This document shows, piece by piece, positions 1-12,600 of a stretch of DNA of 64,000 nucleotides. Every line of letters starts with the position of its first letter. Position 1 is the stretch's first letter. The translations under genes were made by a program, and so were the position numbers. Under the pieces are notes generated by a model, which had not been told where the DNA came from, did no database searches, and worked only from the letters and a program-made list of their open reading frames with translations. Source of the stretch: Aquatica leii. Taxonomy: Eukaryota > Arthropoda > Insecta > Coleoptera > Lampyridae. Location: positions 3,534,001-3,598,000 of the forward strand of contig CM069439.1 in assembly GCA_035610365.1 (NCBI GenBank), read 5' to 3'.

Positions 1-960
1 TTAGTTCGGTTAATTTAAAAGTGTACATATTTTTCGTAGTTTAAATAAATTAGTTTTAATAATAAAATTCGTTACAATAGGTTGGAATCCTGCCTGCGAC
101 GATTATGCCAAATATTTAAACGGCAATTGCGAATTCGAGTGTGGTTTTTTAATAGCAAGATAATGAGCTTTTCTAAACGTTTTCTAAATTTGACAAAAAA
201 AGCTTTATTAACCATAAAAAAGTGCTTTTAATGCATATTTTTTTAAAGAAAATTTTGTGGACGAATTAGGACAGCTAGAAGAGTGCAGTTTTTTTAATAG
301 CAAGAAAAAAAAATTAGAAAGAAGCTTTATAAACCATTAAAAAATGCTTTTTATGCAAATTTTTTGAAGAAAACTATTTAGGACCGCTAGAAAAAAAGTT
401 TTTCCTAGTTTTAGTACGTTCTCTGATTTGCTTCAAATAAACAATAAAAAATATATAACCTTTATTTATTTTAATTTAGTGTATTAACAATTTTATTTAA
501 CAATTACAATTAAATCTCGTCTTTTTGAACGGCTTTTGTTAATAATTTTTTTTTAATTGAGTCGCCATATACGCTTCATAGTATCTGAACTTAAAAATAT
601 TATAGATTTAATTTTTCAAATGGTGACTAGTGGCTGAACTAAATGCGACTTAAAATTTCTTAATTTATCCTCTTAGATGGTATCACACAAAACAAATTTT
701 AAATCTGTTTAATGTTGCTTTTTCCTTTTTAAAAAAATGTAGCTACTAAATAAGATATTTTTTAATGAAATATGTTTCTAATATTTAAATTTACAACTGA
801 TGTTACTCTTTATGAAGTTGAGTTTAATATTTACTGAAAATGTAAAGTTTTTACGATTGTTAGTACGTTCTCGCTTATTTGCTTCAAAGTTTAAACAACA
901 AAAAATATATAACAATTGTTTTAAGTTAGTGTATTAACAATTGTATTTAACAATTACAAA
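1..960. repeat. Degenerate AT-rich direct repeats
   Basis: No gene is visible. One pair starts near 200 and near 318: both carry AAGCTTTAT followed by an ACCAT-rich stretch and a ...GCTTTT...ATGCA... block. A second pair at 413-510 and 862-960 shares AGTACGTTCTC, TTTGCTTCAAA, AAAAAATATATAAC and TTAGTGTATTAACAATT, with a spacing of about 449 bases. The second pair sits next to gypsy pol fragments and could be part of a decayed element end, but no LTR boundaries can be drawn. Confidence 0.5.
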
Positions 961-3010
961 TTTCAAATTGCATAAAGTGAAGAGCGGTTTCGAAGGCTTC
1001 ATTGGATGCTTCGCTGATAATGGTTAGAGGAGTTTCCGATTCAGAATGGCTAGGATTAGATTCTCTTTACAGGTGTTGAATGCAATATCTGCTTCGTTGG
1101 GCCAGACAAGCTTTGTTGAACCATGAAAAAAATCGTGGAAAAGTGTTTGAAATGCAACGGAATAAAGCGTCGATTCTAAAAATGTAGTTGTTTAGTGATT
1201 TCTGGTTTTGAAAAGTTACGGATGGCGTTTACTTTTTCTAAGAGCACTGTTGTACATTTGACAGAGATCTAACTGAAGGAACTCCAATGAGGATTCCATG
1301 TCGCTCGAAAGGAATTGGGAGAAAATCTATCGATGCATGTAAGACATTAGCATTTGCCTTCGGTGATGGGAAGTGGTCCCATGATGTCTAAGTAGACATG
1401 TTCGAAACGGGCGATTGGAAGTTGAATTGTTCCGATAGGAGCGGTTGTGTGTTACGTAACTTTCGAGCGCTGACCGTAGATACATGTTTGCGTTTTTTCT
1501 GCAGTCACTATTCATGAATGTCTGAACTCGTTGTCTGAACGTGTCACTGTTTAATGAGAGGATTTGTAGGTAGTACTCCCGTAGGTGCCAATGTGGCGGT
1601 ACGTTTTTGAAAGGAAAGGGCGAGTAGTTGAAGTAGAGACATCGCACTGGACGGCTATGTTAGTATTTGGAAATGTCCTTGTTTAAGATGCAGTCAGCTT
1701 CCGGGATGTAAATGCGTCTGCAAATTCCTGTCGTGTATTTGTGCTTAAACGAGTTTGAAAAAATCAATTAGTGGCGTTTTGATGCTGTTGACAAGGGACA
1801 GTGTATCTGCGACAATGTTTTCTTTGTTTGAGATGTGACGAATTTTAGCAGAAAATTGCTTTATAAAATTTAAACGTCGAATTTTTCAAGGTTTTATCGA
1901 AACGCGTATATGATCGGTTTGTGATCTGTGAAAATTGAAAAATTGTCTTCGCTCGACCACTTGTCGAAAATGCGTGATGAGGAGATTTTTTTTTAAACGA
2001 AACTTCGTGGTTGCAATTCACTCTGATCGAAGAGCGGCTCCGATGGTTTCGTTGGATGCGTTGCTGATAATGGTTAGAGGCGCTTCCGATTCAGGATGGC
2101 TTGGACGAGATCTTTGCAGGCATTCACTGTAATATCTGCTTTGTTGGACCAGGCAAGTTTTGTTGAACCATGAAAAATATTGTTTCTGGTTTTGAAATGT
2201 TGGATAGTGTCTACTTTTTTTGAGAGAGGTGTTGTGCCTTCGGCAGGGACAGTCTATCCAATAAATCTAACTGACGGAACTCTAAAATGGTATCATGCTG
2301 ATTGACGAGGACACCACGTTGTTCGAAAAGAATTCGGATAGAATTTATCGATGCATATAAGGCAGTACCGTTGTCTAAGTGGACATGTTCGAAACGAGAA
2401 GTTGAATTGTTCCGATAGGAGTGGTTGTGTGTTACGTAACTTTTGAGCGCTGACAGTGGATACATCTTTAGTTTTGTTCTGAAGCTATCATCGATGAATA
2501 ATGAGAGGATTTGTAGATAGTACTCCAATATGTACTAAACTGGCCGTACGTTTTTGGAACGAAAGGGCGAGCAGTTGAAATAGAGACATCGCACTAGACG
2601 ACTATGTCAGTATTCGGAAATGTCACTTGTTTAAGATCCAGTGAACTTCCGGGACGTAGATCCGTCTGCAAATCCCCGTGCTTAGACTACTTTGGCAAAA
2701 TCGAATCTGGGACGTTCTCTTTAACCGAAATGCGACAAATGTAAAATTTCAATATAAAATTTAAATAGGCAAATCTGTCGTGGCCAACGTTTTGCAAGAT
2801 ATTTTCAAAATGCGTATATGATCGATTTGTAATCTGTGAAAATTGTAAATTGCCTTCCCTCGACGACGCGTCAAAAATGCTTGATGGTCACGGTCGTAGC
2901 TTCCATACTTTTTCTCAGTTGTCGATAGCTTTTGGACAAGGCGCTTCCGATTCAGGATGGCTTGTGCGAGATCCTGTTATAGACGTTTAATGCAATATCT
3001 GTTTTGTTAG
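960..3010 (-). mobile_element. Decayed Ty3/gypsy pol fragments in repeated units
   Basis: On the minus strand, short coding-like stretches of a gypsy RNase H to integrase region occur more than once. Near 2160-2030 I read APLTIISNASNETIGAALRS, and near 1950-1890 a TDHKPIIYAFR-like RNase H motif. Near 2530-2210 lie the integrase linker YVTHNHSYRNNSTS and RFEHVHLDN. The same order recurs at 1680-1320 and 1100-980, and the first part again at 2990-2800. The units repeat about every 950-1050 bases. All frames are broken by stops and shifts. It is a relic, with no LTR seen. Confidence 0.65.
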
Positions 3011-3475
3011 GCTTCGTTAAACCTTTGAGATTTCCATGAAGAAGATCGTTGAGAAGCGTTGTTAAATTAATTACCAATAAAAAAATCAAACATGGTTAGA
3101 ATCAACATTTTATTGACGTCAGAATTAACTAAGGGACAAGATTTCTATCATTCTTGACAAAAAAAATTCTCATAGGGTGGGGTAAAATAAATTTTCAGAA
3201 TTTTGTAAAGTAGTTTTTATTTAAATTATTAAACATCATTATTTTATTTACTTTTTTACAATTAATTAAAAACAGTACGCCATTTTGTACACCCCGTACC
3301 TTAATTGATAAAACATACTTTCAGTCTTGACATATTTATTTGTATCTCGTAAAATTTTAACATTAAAAAAATTTCACTTCTAACTTAAATTTTCTAACCA
3401 AAATTAAACATTAAAAAGTTATAAATAAATATACTGTCAATTATTTTAGTTTCAATTTTACGCTTATCATAAACA

Positions 3476-3643
3476 TTAGTCCATTTTTCGATTCTCTCTT
3501 GAGCCCGATGCCAGAATCGTCGGCGACATCGCTAAAGCTGGATTGGCCACGGCAATAATGTTGTCCCCGCTTGCAGCTATAACCTTTGGCAAATACTTGT
3601 TGGTGTCTTCTACTTCAGAATTTGAGTTATCTTCCAGAACTCT
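3476..3643 (-). CDS. nab: Probable last coding exon of nab
   Basis: An isolated, comparatively GC-rich 168-base exon in AT-rich DNA. It follows an acceptor ending ATGTTGTAG and runs open in phase 0 to [23 protein letters not shown], then [20 protein letters not shown], then [15 protein letters not shown]. Codon use and composition look coding, unlike the surrounding T-rich repeats. The nearest upstream minus-strand exon (8800-8753) also ends in phase 0, so both join without a frame change over a 5.1 kb intron. A minus-strand AATAAA lies about 130 bases beyond the stop. I do not recognise the sequence, so assigning it to nab is inference. Confidence 0.6.
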   Translation of the reverse strand, partial: RVLEDNSNSEVEDTNKYLPKVIAASGDNIIAVANPALAMSPTILASGSRENRKMD

Positions 3644-6600
3644 CTACAACATTTTAGAGATTAAAGAAGAAGAGTTGCCTTGTAAAGAGTTGATTATATG
3701 ACTAAACAAAAAAAATCGATTTTCTTTTCTTTGTTTGGTTTACTTTTCACTGCAATGCAATGCAAAATATTTTAATAAACATTTTTTGATCGTATATTGT
3801 CAAAATATTCAAAAGCATTAAACACTTTTTTATTTATTTTATTTTATATTAGAAAGTTTTCTACAATAAACTCATATCTAATACGTCAAATTTGCTTAAA
3901 CGCATTACCAAATCTTTAAATCGATAAAACAAATTATGTTCTATATTGTCTCAAATTGGTTTCGCTTTTCAATTTCTACGTTTTTCCTTTATTTTTTTAA
4001 TCTAAATTTAGTTGTTTATTTTTTTTAGTTTAATAGTTTAGACTTTTAATTTGGGTCTTTAATACGTTAATCTTTTTTCCGTCTTTTATCAAAATTTTTA
4101 AATTGATCAAACAAAATTCTCTTTCCCCTGTTTCTGATTTTTCTTCACTCTAAAATAAATTTAGATCAATTTGTTAAAAAAAAATTGTCAATGACATCAG
4201 TTTTCTTCTGCTTTTTTTTCAATTTCTTCACTTCATTTTAGTTTTCTAGTCAATAAAACTAATTCTGTTATTTGTTTTCTTGATTTTTAATTTTTTTTAA
4301 TATTTGTTTTTGTTTTTCTTCGCTTTCTTTATTTTTTCAGTTCTTTTCACATAAATTTTTTAGTAGACAATACCAGTTCTTTTCTGCCTTTTCCTTATTC
4401 TTTATTTTAAGTTTTTCTAAAACCAATTCCGGTCAATACATTAAGAAGAATTATTATGTATGGATTTTCGTGTTTTTTCTTTGTTAACATTGCTTTGTTA
4501 ACATATTATTCTAAATTCTTCATTTTTAACGTATGTTTAAATGATGACGTTTAAAATACGTGAACTTACAGTTTTTGCATCAGTCTTCAAATTGATAAAA
4601 AAAATACGTTAATCTTTTTTTTATTTCTTACCAAAATTTTTAAATTGATAAAATTCTCTTTTTTCTGTTTCTGATTTTTCTTCTCTTTATTTTATAATTT
4701 TCTGAAACAAACTTTGAACAATTTGTTAAAGCAAATTTATGGATGACTTATCAGTTTTCGTTTTAATTTCTTCACTTCATTTTAGTCTTCTAGTCAATTA
4801 TACTACTTCTGATATTTATTTTATTGGTTTTTTATTTTTTTTTAATTGTAGGTTCTATAGAATGCTTTATTTAAAAAAAATATAATCGATCTATTTTTTT
4901 GGTTTTTATCGTTTTTTTTAAATTTTTTTTTACAAATCTGTTTCAGTCAATACTAGCTCTTCTCCTCCTTTTTATTATTTTTTGTTCTAAGTTTTTATAA
5001 ATCAAATTCCGGTCAGTTTGTTAAGAACAATTATTATAGATGAATTTTCATTTTTCTTTTCAATTTCTTCAATTAATTTTAGTTTTCTACTCAATTTAAC
5101 TACTTCTGGTATTTTCTTGATTTTTTGCGTTGTATTTTCTCTAAATTTTTTTTTATAAATCTGTTTTAGTCAATACTAGCTCTTTTCCTCCTTTTTATTA
5201 TTTTTTGTTTATTTATTTTTATAAATCAAATTCCGGTCAGTTTATTAAGGAAAAATTATTATAGATGAATTTTTATTTTTCTTGCTTTTTTCTTTTCAAT
5301 TTCTTCACTTAATTTTAGTTTTCTAGTCAATAAAACTATTTATTATTTATAAAACAAATTCCAGTCAGTTTGTTAAAAGAATTATTATAGATGAATTTCC
5401 ATTTTTTGTGCTTGCTTTATTTTAATTTCTACAGTTTAAATATGCCTTTAAAATACATGAAGTTTCCTTACAGTTTTTCTATCAGTTTTCAAATTGATAA
5501 GAAAAATACATGATTCTTCTTTTCATTTTTTACCAAAATGTTTAAATAAATAAAACGAAATTATTTTTTCTTTGTTTCGGATTTTTATTCTTTTTATTTT
5601 AAAATTTTCTAAAATAAATCAGTTTTTTTTTCAATTTCTTCACTTCATTTTAGTTGTCTAAACTACTTTTGGTTTTCAATTTTTTTTATTGCAAGTTCTA
5701 AAAAATAGTTTATTTAAAAAAACTGTAGTCGATCTTTTTTTTAGTTTTTTTTGTTGTCTTTTTTTTATTCTTTATTTTAAGTTTTCATAAAACAAATTCC
5801 AGTCTGTTTTCAAATTGATAAGAAAAATACGTTAATCTACTTTTCATTTTTTACCAAACTGTTTAATTAGATAAAACGAAATTCTCTTTTCTTTGTTTCA
5901 GATTTTTATTCTTTTTATTTTGAAATTTTCTAGAATAAATCAGTTTTCTTTCTATTTCTTTACGTCATGTTAGACTTCTAAACTACTTTTGGTTTTTGAA
6001 TTTTTTTTATTGTAACTTCTAAGAAATAGTTAGTAGCCCTTCTCCGCCTTTTCTTTACTCTTTGTTTTAACTTTTTATAAAAAAAATTTCAGTCAGTTTT
6101 TTCAGAAAAATTCTTTTACATGAATTTCCGTTTCAATTCTTACAGATTTTGAATTTTTGATAAAACAATTTTTTTCTTTGTTTCTGATTTTTCTTCTCTT
6201 TATTTCCTAAAATAAACTTTGACCAATTGGTTAAAAAATAATTAATTGATAATTTATTTAAGAGACGTAACCTGGAAGAATAAAAGCATGACCACAGAGA
6301 GTAAAGTAAAGATATATAAAACCTGTGTTAGGCCTATATTAGCATATAATATAGAAACAAGAACAGAACACGCAAAACAAACAAATGAAAAATAAAATGA
6401 AGGTCCTAAGATGTAAAACTGGACGAACACTAATGGACCGAGTGCATAATCAATAAATAAGAGAAGAATGCGGCGTCGAAGATTTGTAAGATGGGGAAGA
6501 ACAAGAAGACGAAAATGGAACGAACACATGCAAAGAATGGAAAAGCATAGGATTGCCAAAATATGTAAAAACAACACACCCCATGGAACACGCCTCAGAG

Positions 6601-9600
6601 GCAGACGCCTGGACCTCCACATCACAAGAAGCGATTTGAGAATTGAAATAGAACAGAACAAAATGCTACCAAGAAAAAGATTTTTTTTCAATTTCTTCAC
6701 TTTATTTTAGTTTTCTAGCCAATTGAACTACTTCTGGTAAGTATCTTCCTAATTTTTTAAGTTTTTTTATTGTAAGTTCTATAAAATAGTTTATTTTAAA
6801 AAATTGTCGATCTTTTTTTCTTTAGTTTTTATCGTTGTTTTTTTCTAATTTTTTTTACAAAAACTGTTTTAGTCAATACTAGCTCTTCTCCGCCTTTTCC
6901 TTATTCTTTATTCTAAGTTTTGATAAAACAAATTCCGGTCAGTTTATCGAAAAAAAGAATTTTACATGCATTTTTCTTGTTTTCTTACTTTATTATCTAA
7001 ATTATTCGCTTTTAGCGTTAAGTTTAAATTTAAAAATTTAAAATACAATTCTTACAGTTTTTGTATTAGTTTTTAAATTGATAAGAAAAATACGTTAATA
7101 CTTTTTTAATTTTTTAATAACATTTATGAATTGATAAAACAATTTTTTTCCTCTATTTCTGGTTTTTCTTCTCTTTATTTTAAGATTTCCTAAAATAAAC
7201 AATCAATTCGTAAAAAAAATTATCGATAATTTATGTTTTCTTTTTAATTTCTTCACTTTGTTTTAATTTTCTATTAAACTTCTTCTGGTATTAATTTTCT
7301 TGATTTAAAATCTTTTTTTATTATAAGATAATAGTGTTTTTAAAAAAATTTTAATCGGTCATTTTTTTAGTTTTCTAATTTTTTTTACAAAACGTTTTTA
7401 GTTGACGCTCTTTTCCGACTTTTTTTTATTTTAAGTTTTTATAAAACAAATTCCGCTCAACTCATTAAGAAAAATTATTATAAATGAATTTCTGTTTTTC
7501 TTGTTTTCTTTACTTTATTTTTTAAATTCTTCACTTTTAAGGTAAGTTTAAATGTCGGCGTTTAAAATACGCGAATTTTTCGTAGTTTTTGTACCAGTCT
7601 TCAAATTAATTAAAAAAATACGTGAATTTTTTTTGTATTTTTTACTCAGCTTTTGAAATTAATATAAAAACATTCTCTTTTCTTTGTTTGTGATTTTTTT
7701 CTCTTTATTTAAAGATTTCATAAAATAAACTTTAAACAGTTTATTAAAAAAAAATTATCGATGACTTTTTTCTTTTCAATACCTTCATTTCATTTTAGTT
7801 TTCTAGTCAATGAATTTAAATCTGGTATTTATTTTCTTCATTTTCAATTTTTTTTAAATTGTAAGTTCTATGAAATACTTTATTTTACAAAATTGTATTC
7901 GGTCTTTTTTTTCTTCGTTTCCTTTTTTTTTAAATTTTTTACAAAACTTTGTAGTCGACAATACTGCTTTTTTTTCGGCTTTTCCTTATTTTTTATTTTA
8001 AGTTTTTATAAGACAAATCCTTGTCACTTTATTAAGAAAAATGATTATTTAGGAATTTCCGATTTTTTTGCTTTTTTTATTTTCCAAATTTTTCACTTTT
8101 AACGATAAGTTTAAATGTTGGCATTTAACGTGAACTTTACACAACTTTAGTTTTGTATTAGTCTTCAAATTTTCTTGATGATAATTTTTAGCCAGTAAAT
8201 ATAATGAAGATAAGCAAGAAGTAAACTTTATCGCGAATAACTGTTAATTGCAGCAAAAATTTTATTGACAATAATCTAGATTTAAATGCTGTATTTTTTT
8301 AAAACTTTTTTCTTTTAGTGCTTTTGTTATGTCCTAGTCTAGTCTCTAGTTGTGTTGTCTTACGTCTTCAGTCGTGTTTTTTAACCATTTAAGCAGCATA
8401 CCATTAGATAGTGTTTAGTTTCAATTCTAATCGTTTTGTTCATCTAAGATTTGTGCGCTATTCTTGAGGATTTCTTACACATCTGTAAAACCGTTATCGT
8501 TGATCCAGCATAAACAAAATCATAATTTTATAAAAACGTAATATAACATACAATTTACAGATAGAAACAATGTACTTAACAAGAAAACATTAAAAAAGTA
8601 TGAACAAACTAAAGAAATAATAGCAAAAGACACAAACTGAAGAGGTCTTATACCAAAGGAAACGGTTTTCATGTAGAAAGCGAAGTGTATAATTAGATAA
8701 ACATCGACAACTTAATGTTTTTTATTTGTGTTTAACACTCTAAGATACTTACCACGCCGTTATTTTCTAAGCAAGTGGTCTCTTGGTCATGATTAACTGC
8801 CTAAAAATTAAGTCGTTATAAAAACATGCAATGTTAACAAGTAAAAACGTACCTGGTAAGGAGAACTAGAATTACTATAGGAATAATGAGAATCCATTTC
8901 GTCAAAATCGGTTAACGATGAATTTCGTGCTAAATCTCTACAAAACTGGTTAAATAAAGTACTTTTGCGTTAGGATGTACAAACCTCGTTGATTGTAACT
9001 GATGAGACTTTGTGTGAAGCTGAAATAGAGAATGAAGAGGTGATCTTGTTATGAGTAAACCATCTGAATCTTTTTCCTAAAAAAGTTACGTGTATATAAA
9101 AACTTTGAGCGTTTGATATATGCAAAAACATAAATAAGAAATAGTGGATATACGTACGTGCAAACAAGCCAATATGTACAAAATGCATCTTACCTTAATC
9201 TGGCAAACCTGCATGCTAAAAATAAAAAGCGGAAAAAATTATTAATGGCGAAAATTCCTTAAAAATAGGCTTTACTTAATTAGTACTCCTACTACCGAAG
9301 CACCTCAGTAACTTACCATTGCAAGAGTATAAACAATAACCTGAAGTGTTCTCATTTAAAGATACAATGTAAAAAACTAGATTTTTTTGAATTTATAGCT
9401 TTTCAGATTTCTATTAAAATTTTTGTTTTGGTATGTACAGCTGATATGGATTACGATTAAAACAGGTAAATTCTTTATACTTATTTGTTGTCTAAAGGTA
9501 GAGTATTTCCATTTTGCCCCAAGAGTCGATTATTTCAGGAGTTTTGTTTTATTGCGAGTACTCAGAGTAGTGGTAAAAATAAACTACAACGCGCTAACAG

Positions 9601-12600
9601 TAGCATGTTACGTAAAATATCTATTTGACTAGAAACATAAAAGTAATTTGTATAAATAAAAGAGTAATCTGTAACTTAAAAAAATTGCACTTGCTCGTAT
9701 TCTTTGTCAAAAAAAAAATAACTATTGAGGCAAAATGTAGCGAAAGCACCACGAAAATGCTGAAAGCTCATGCAAATAGCGAAACGGTTAAATACAAAGT
9801 GATAATTAAGAAACACCTAATTCTTGTTGAATTAGGGGTTAATCTTCTAAGTTAAAAATGTGCTCATGAGGGTTTTTTGATTGCTTTGTTTGGCTGACCT
9901 GCCGGTTCAACCCCGGTTCGTTCGTTTCGATATCGCTCTCGATTTTGGGACGTTTCGGCAAACTTCCCTCTGTGTCTGAATTTGCGCTCACACGGGACGA
10001 ATTTCGTGAATTACTGAGTGCATCTGATAAGATATCTTTATCGCATGTGGATAAACGACTCAAATATGTAGACGAAATCCTGAAAACAGTGTTTATCATT
10101 CAGAGCACACTTTTCCGTGACGAAACTAACTGCGTTTTGGAATAATGACAACCGGAGTCTTTAACTACTTGTCTGGCCAAAGGAAACAGTTCATCTCGTC
10201 TTGTTAACAATACAGGAACAAACCTACAAATTTGAGCTGCTGCTTCGTTCACAGATACTTCGTGTAAAGTAAGAGGCTTTTCCGGTCTTCGTTTGCAATC
10301 GAAACGCCCATAAATTGCAGCGTATCTTCTAATTTCGTCCATGCGTCGCGGATCGTTTTCAGGCATTGACATTACTAGCTAAAATTAGAAATTTAATGTA
10401 TATTTTGGATTATCTGCGTAGTACCTCGAGTTCTTTTGACATTTTCTTTTTGGTGTTGTAAGGTTTCGGTTCAAACTGCGGCAACTGTTTACTTAATCTT
10501 TCCGCGGCGTTGGCTAATTTTGCTATTTGGTTTTCTAGCAGTGTTGGAGTAAGTTGTAACGAAGCGCTATTATTACTAGGACTCGAACTTGACGACGGAG
10601 GACACGAAGGTCCATCAAGAGGAGAATATGGTCTATAAAACAGTATTTATTTTTAGAAAATAAATAAAAACACTAACCTTTTTGTTAAACAGTGTCCGGG
10701 ACTGGTGGCTGATGGTAAGGCGCATACTTCCGCAGATGATGGCGAATATAATGGTTTATTGTTATCAGTGTTATCAATTATATATACGCTATGATTACTA
10801 GAAACTCGAGGACTAGATAATTCTATTTCGAAGTCTTCTCCCGGTATAAGCGGAATTTTAAATTTACTGGAATTCGTCACCCATTCCTGTAAAGATTTTT
10901 GGAGCCGGCGAACGTGTAGTGGTTTTGAAGCCATTCCAACTAAAGACATTATTTCTAAAAATTCTTCTTCTCCGGCATCGCATAATTGTTGAACATCGTC
11001 GCCTCCCATTTCCAAGAGAGTGTCATAATAATATAATAACGATGCGTGTTGCATCAGTCTGTATAACTGTAACTCGGCCAAGTTACTCGGATATGAAGTC
11101 GGAAACACTAAAAAAAATTTCTTTATTAATGTTGTTAATAAAAATGAGCAAATTTATTACAAAAAAAGAAGCGAAATTAATTCAACTGTTAAACATATAA
11201 AAAGTCTCGTCATACACGTTTCCTTTTTCTGGAGTACGATTATTAATAAATTGTTTTTATTGAGGTACATATTGTTGATAAAAACTGGTATACATTTGTA
11301 GTCTGCATAGTAATTGCTTCCTGTTGTATGACTTATTTGCGTTTCAATTTTCAAGTCTAGACTGGAAATCCAATCAAGGAAAAAGGGTCGTTTTATATTT
11401 CTTTTATAAACCAATAAAAGTTTATTTAGTCGAATGCAGTTTTAAAAAATATCGATATAAAACAGTAATAAAAAAACTTATGGAAATGATCAAAACAAAT
11501 ATTAATTTTGCAATGTAATTATTCAAACTTAAATAGTTTTTATTGTAGGAATAAAATGTCTATTATTATATTTCAAATTTGTTGTGTTTCAATAAATTTA
11601 CTAGTCTTTATATAATTGTTTTTTTACACGGAAAATTTTTATTTTTTCCTGAAGATAACATTTGATGTTATTCATAATAATCATAATTAACCCATTCAAC
11701 TATTACCAAAAAGAGTATTTGAGAAAGAGTACCCGTACTAACTTCAAAGAGTACAAGCTCTTACTGTGATTGATTATTCTGCTTCATTTTTTGGTGAAGG
11801 GTACTGATAAGAATTGCACACTACGCAAATTTTGTTAAGCCTTAATTACTGACAAGTTTCACAAAAAATGACATTTTTACAACAGCCATGTTTGAACACA
11901 TCGAAATCATCATCGTGTAATTATAAAGCAACGTGTGTTTAGAAACCAGCTTTTTTCTTCTAAACGATTTGACTGTATCCGGAGAATGTACGATGGGTGT
12001 TTTATATATTTTTCAATCATGGTCAGAAATTTCCTAAACGAAAATGACAAGGGTAAGACGAAGAAATACTACGGTGTTAATTTTTACGAAGCTGCGATCG
12101 ACCGATACAAATTTGATATAATAATAGTGCTTTAGTCATAGATCCAAAAATGACAACAATCAGAACTACAAAACAGTTTGAAAAAAAACGTTATCTGCTT
12201 TATAGTGAGTATGTGTTTAAAGTTCCTGCTTTGTGCGTATAGATTGTTGAAAGGATGTCAAAACTGACATAAAACTACTACTACGACATTTTGGATTAAC
12301 TGTTATTACGTTGAGAATAAAATTAATCCCAAATTAGACATTAAAAATTAATGCTTTTAGCTCAGTAAAACAGAACAGAAAGATAGCAAATTGCAGAAAG
12401 ATTAAATATTCTATTACTGTGAAAAACAAAACACTAAACTATGAAGTTATAATATTGGTGTTGGTTTTTTGTCTTTTGGTATAGTAAGCTTATAGCTTGG
12501 TTTACTTATTTTGTATATATTTTGTATCTTTTTTTTATTTTCAATCGATGATTGAACGCGACCGTTTGAACGCAATACCTTTGAACGCAAAGACGTTTGA

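Noticed and set aside
6254..6700. Minus-strand ORF rich in Leu, Phe and Ser, looking like a membrane protein
   Set aside because: The plus strand here is a LINE tail, and antisense reading of its A-rich, Arg-rich codons gives a false hydrophobic protein.
7761..8102. Plus-strand 113-codon ORF, mostly Phe, Ser and Leu
   Set aside because: It is a product of the T-rich repeat array, repeated with stops in neighbouring units, and has no protein-like pattern.
8444..8482. Alternative 12-residue last exon
   Set aside because: The splice site is fair but the exon is tiny and not coding-like, while the exon at 3476-3643 fits the same phase with clear coding character.
10100..10102. TGA between two in-frame nab ORFs as a nonsense mutation or a selenocysteine or read-through site
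   Set aside because: It falls inside a 51-base intron with good donor and acceptor, and removing the intron restores the normal NAB sequence.
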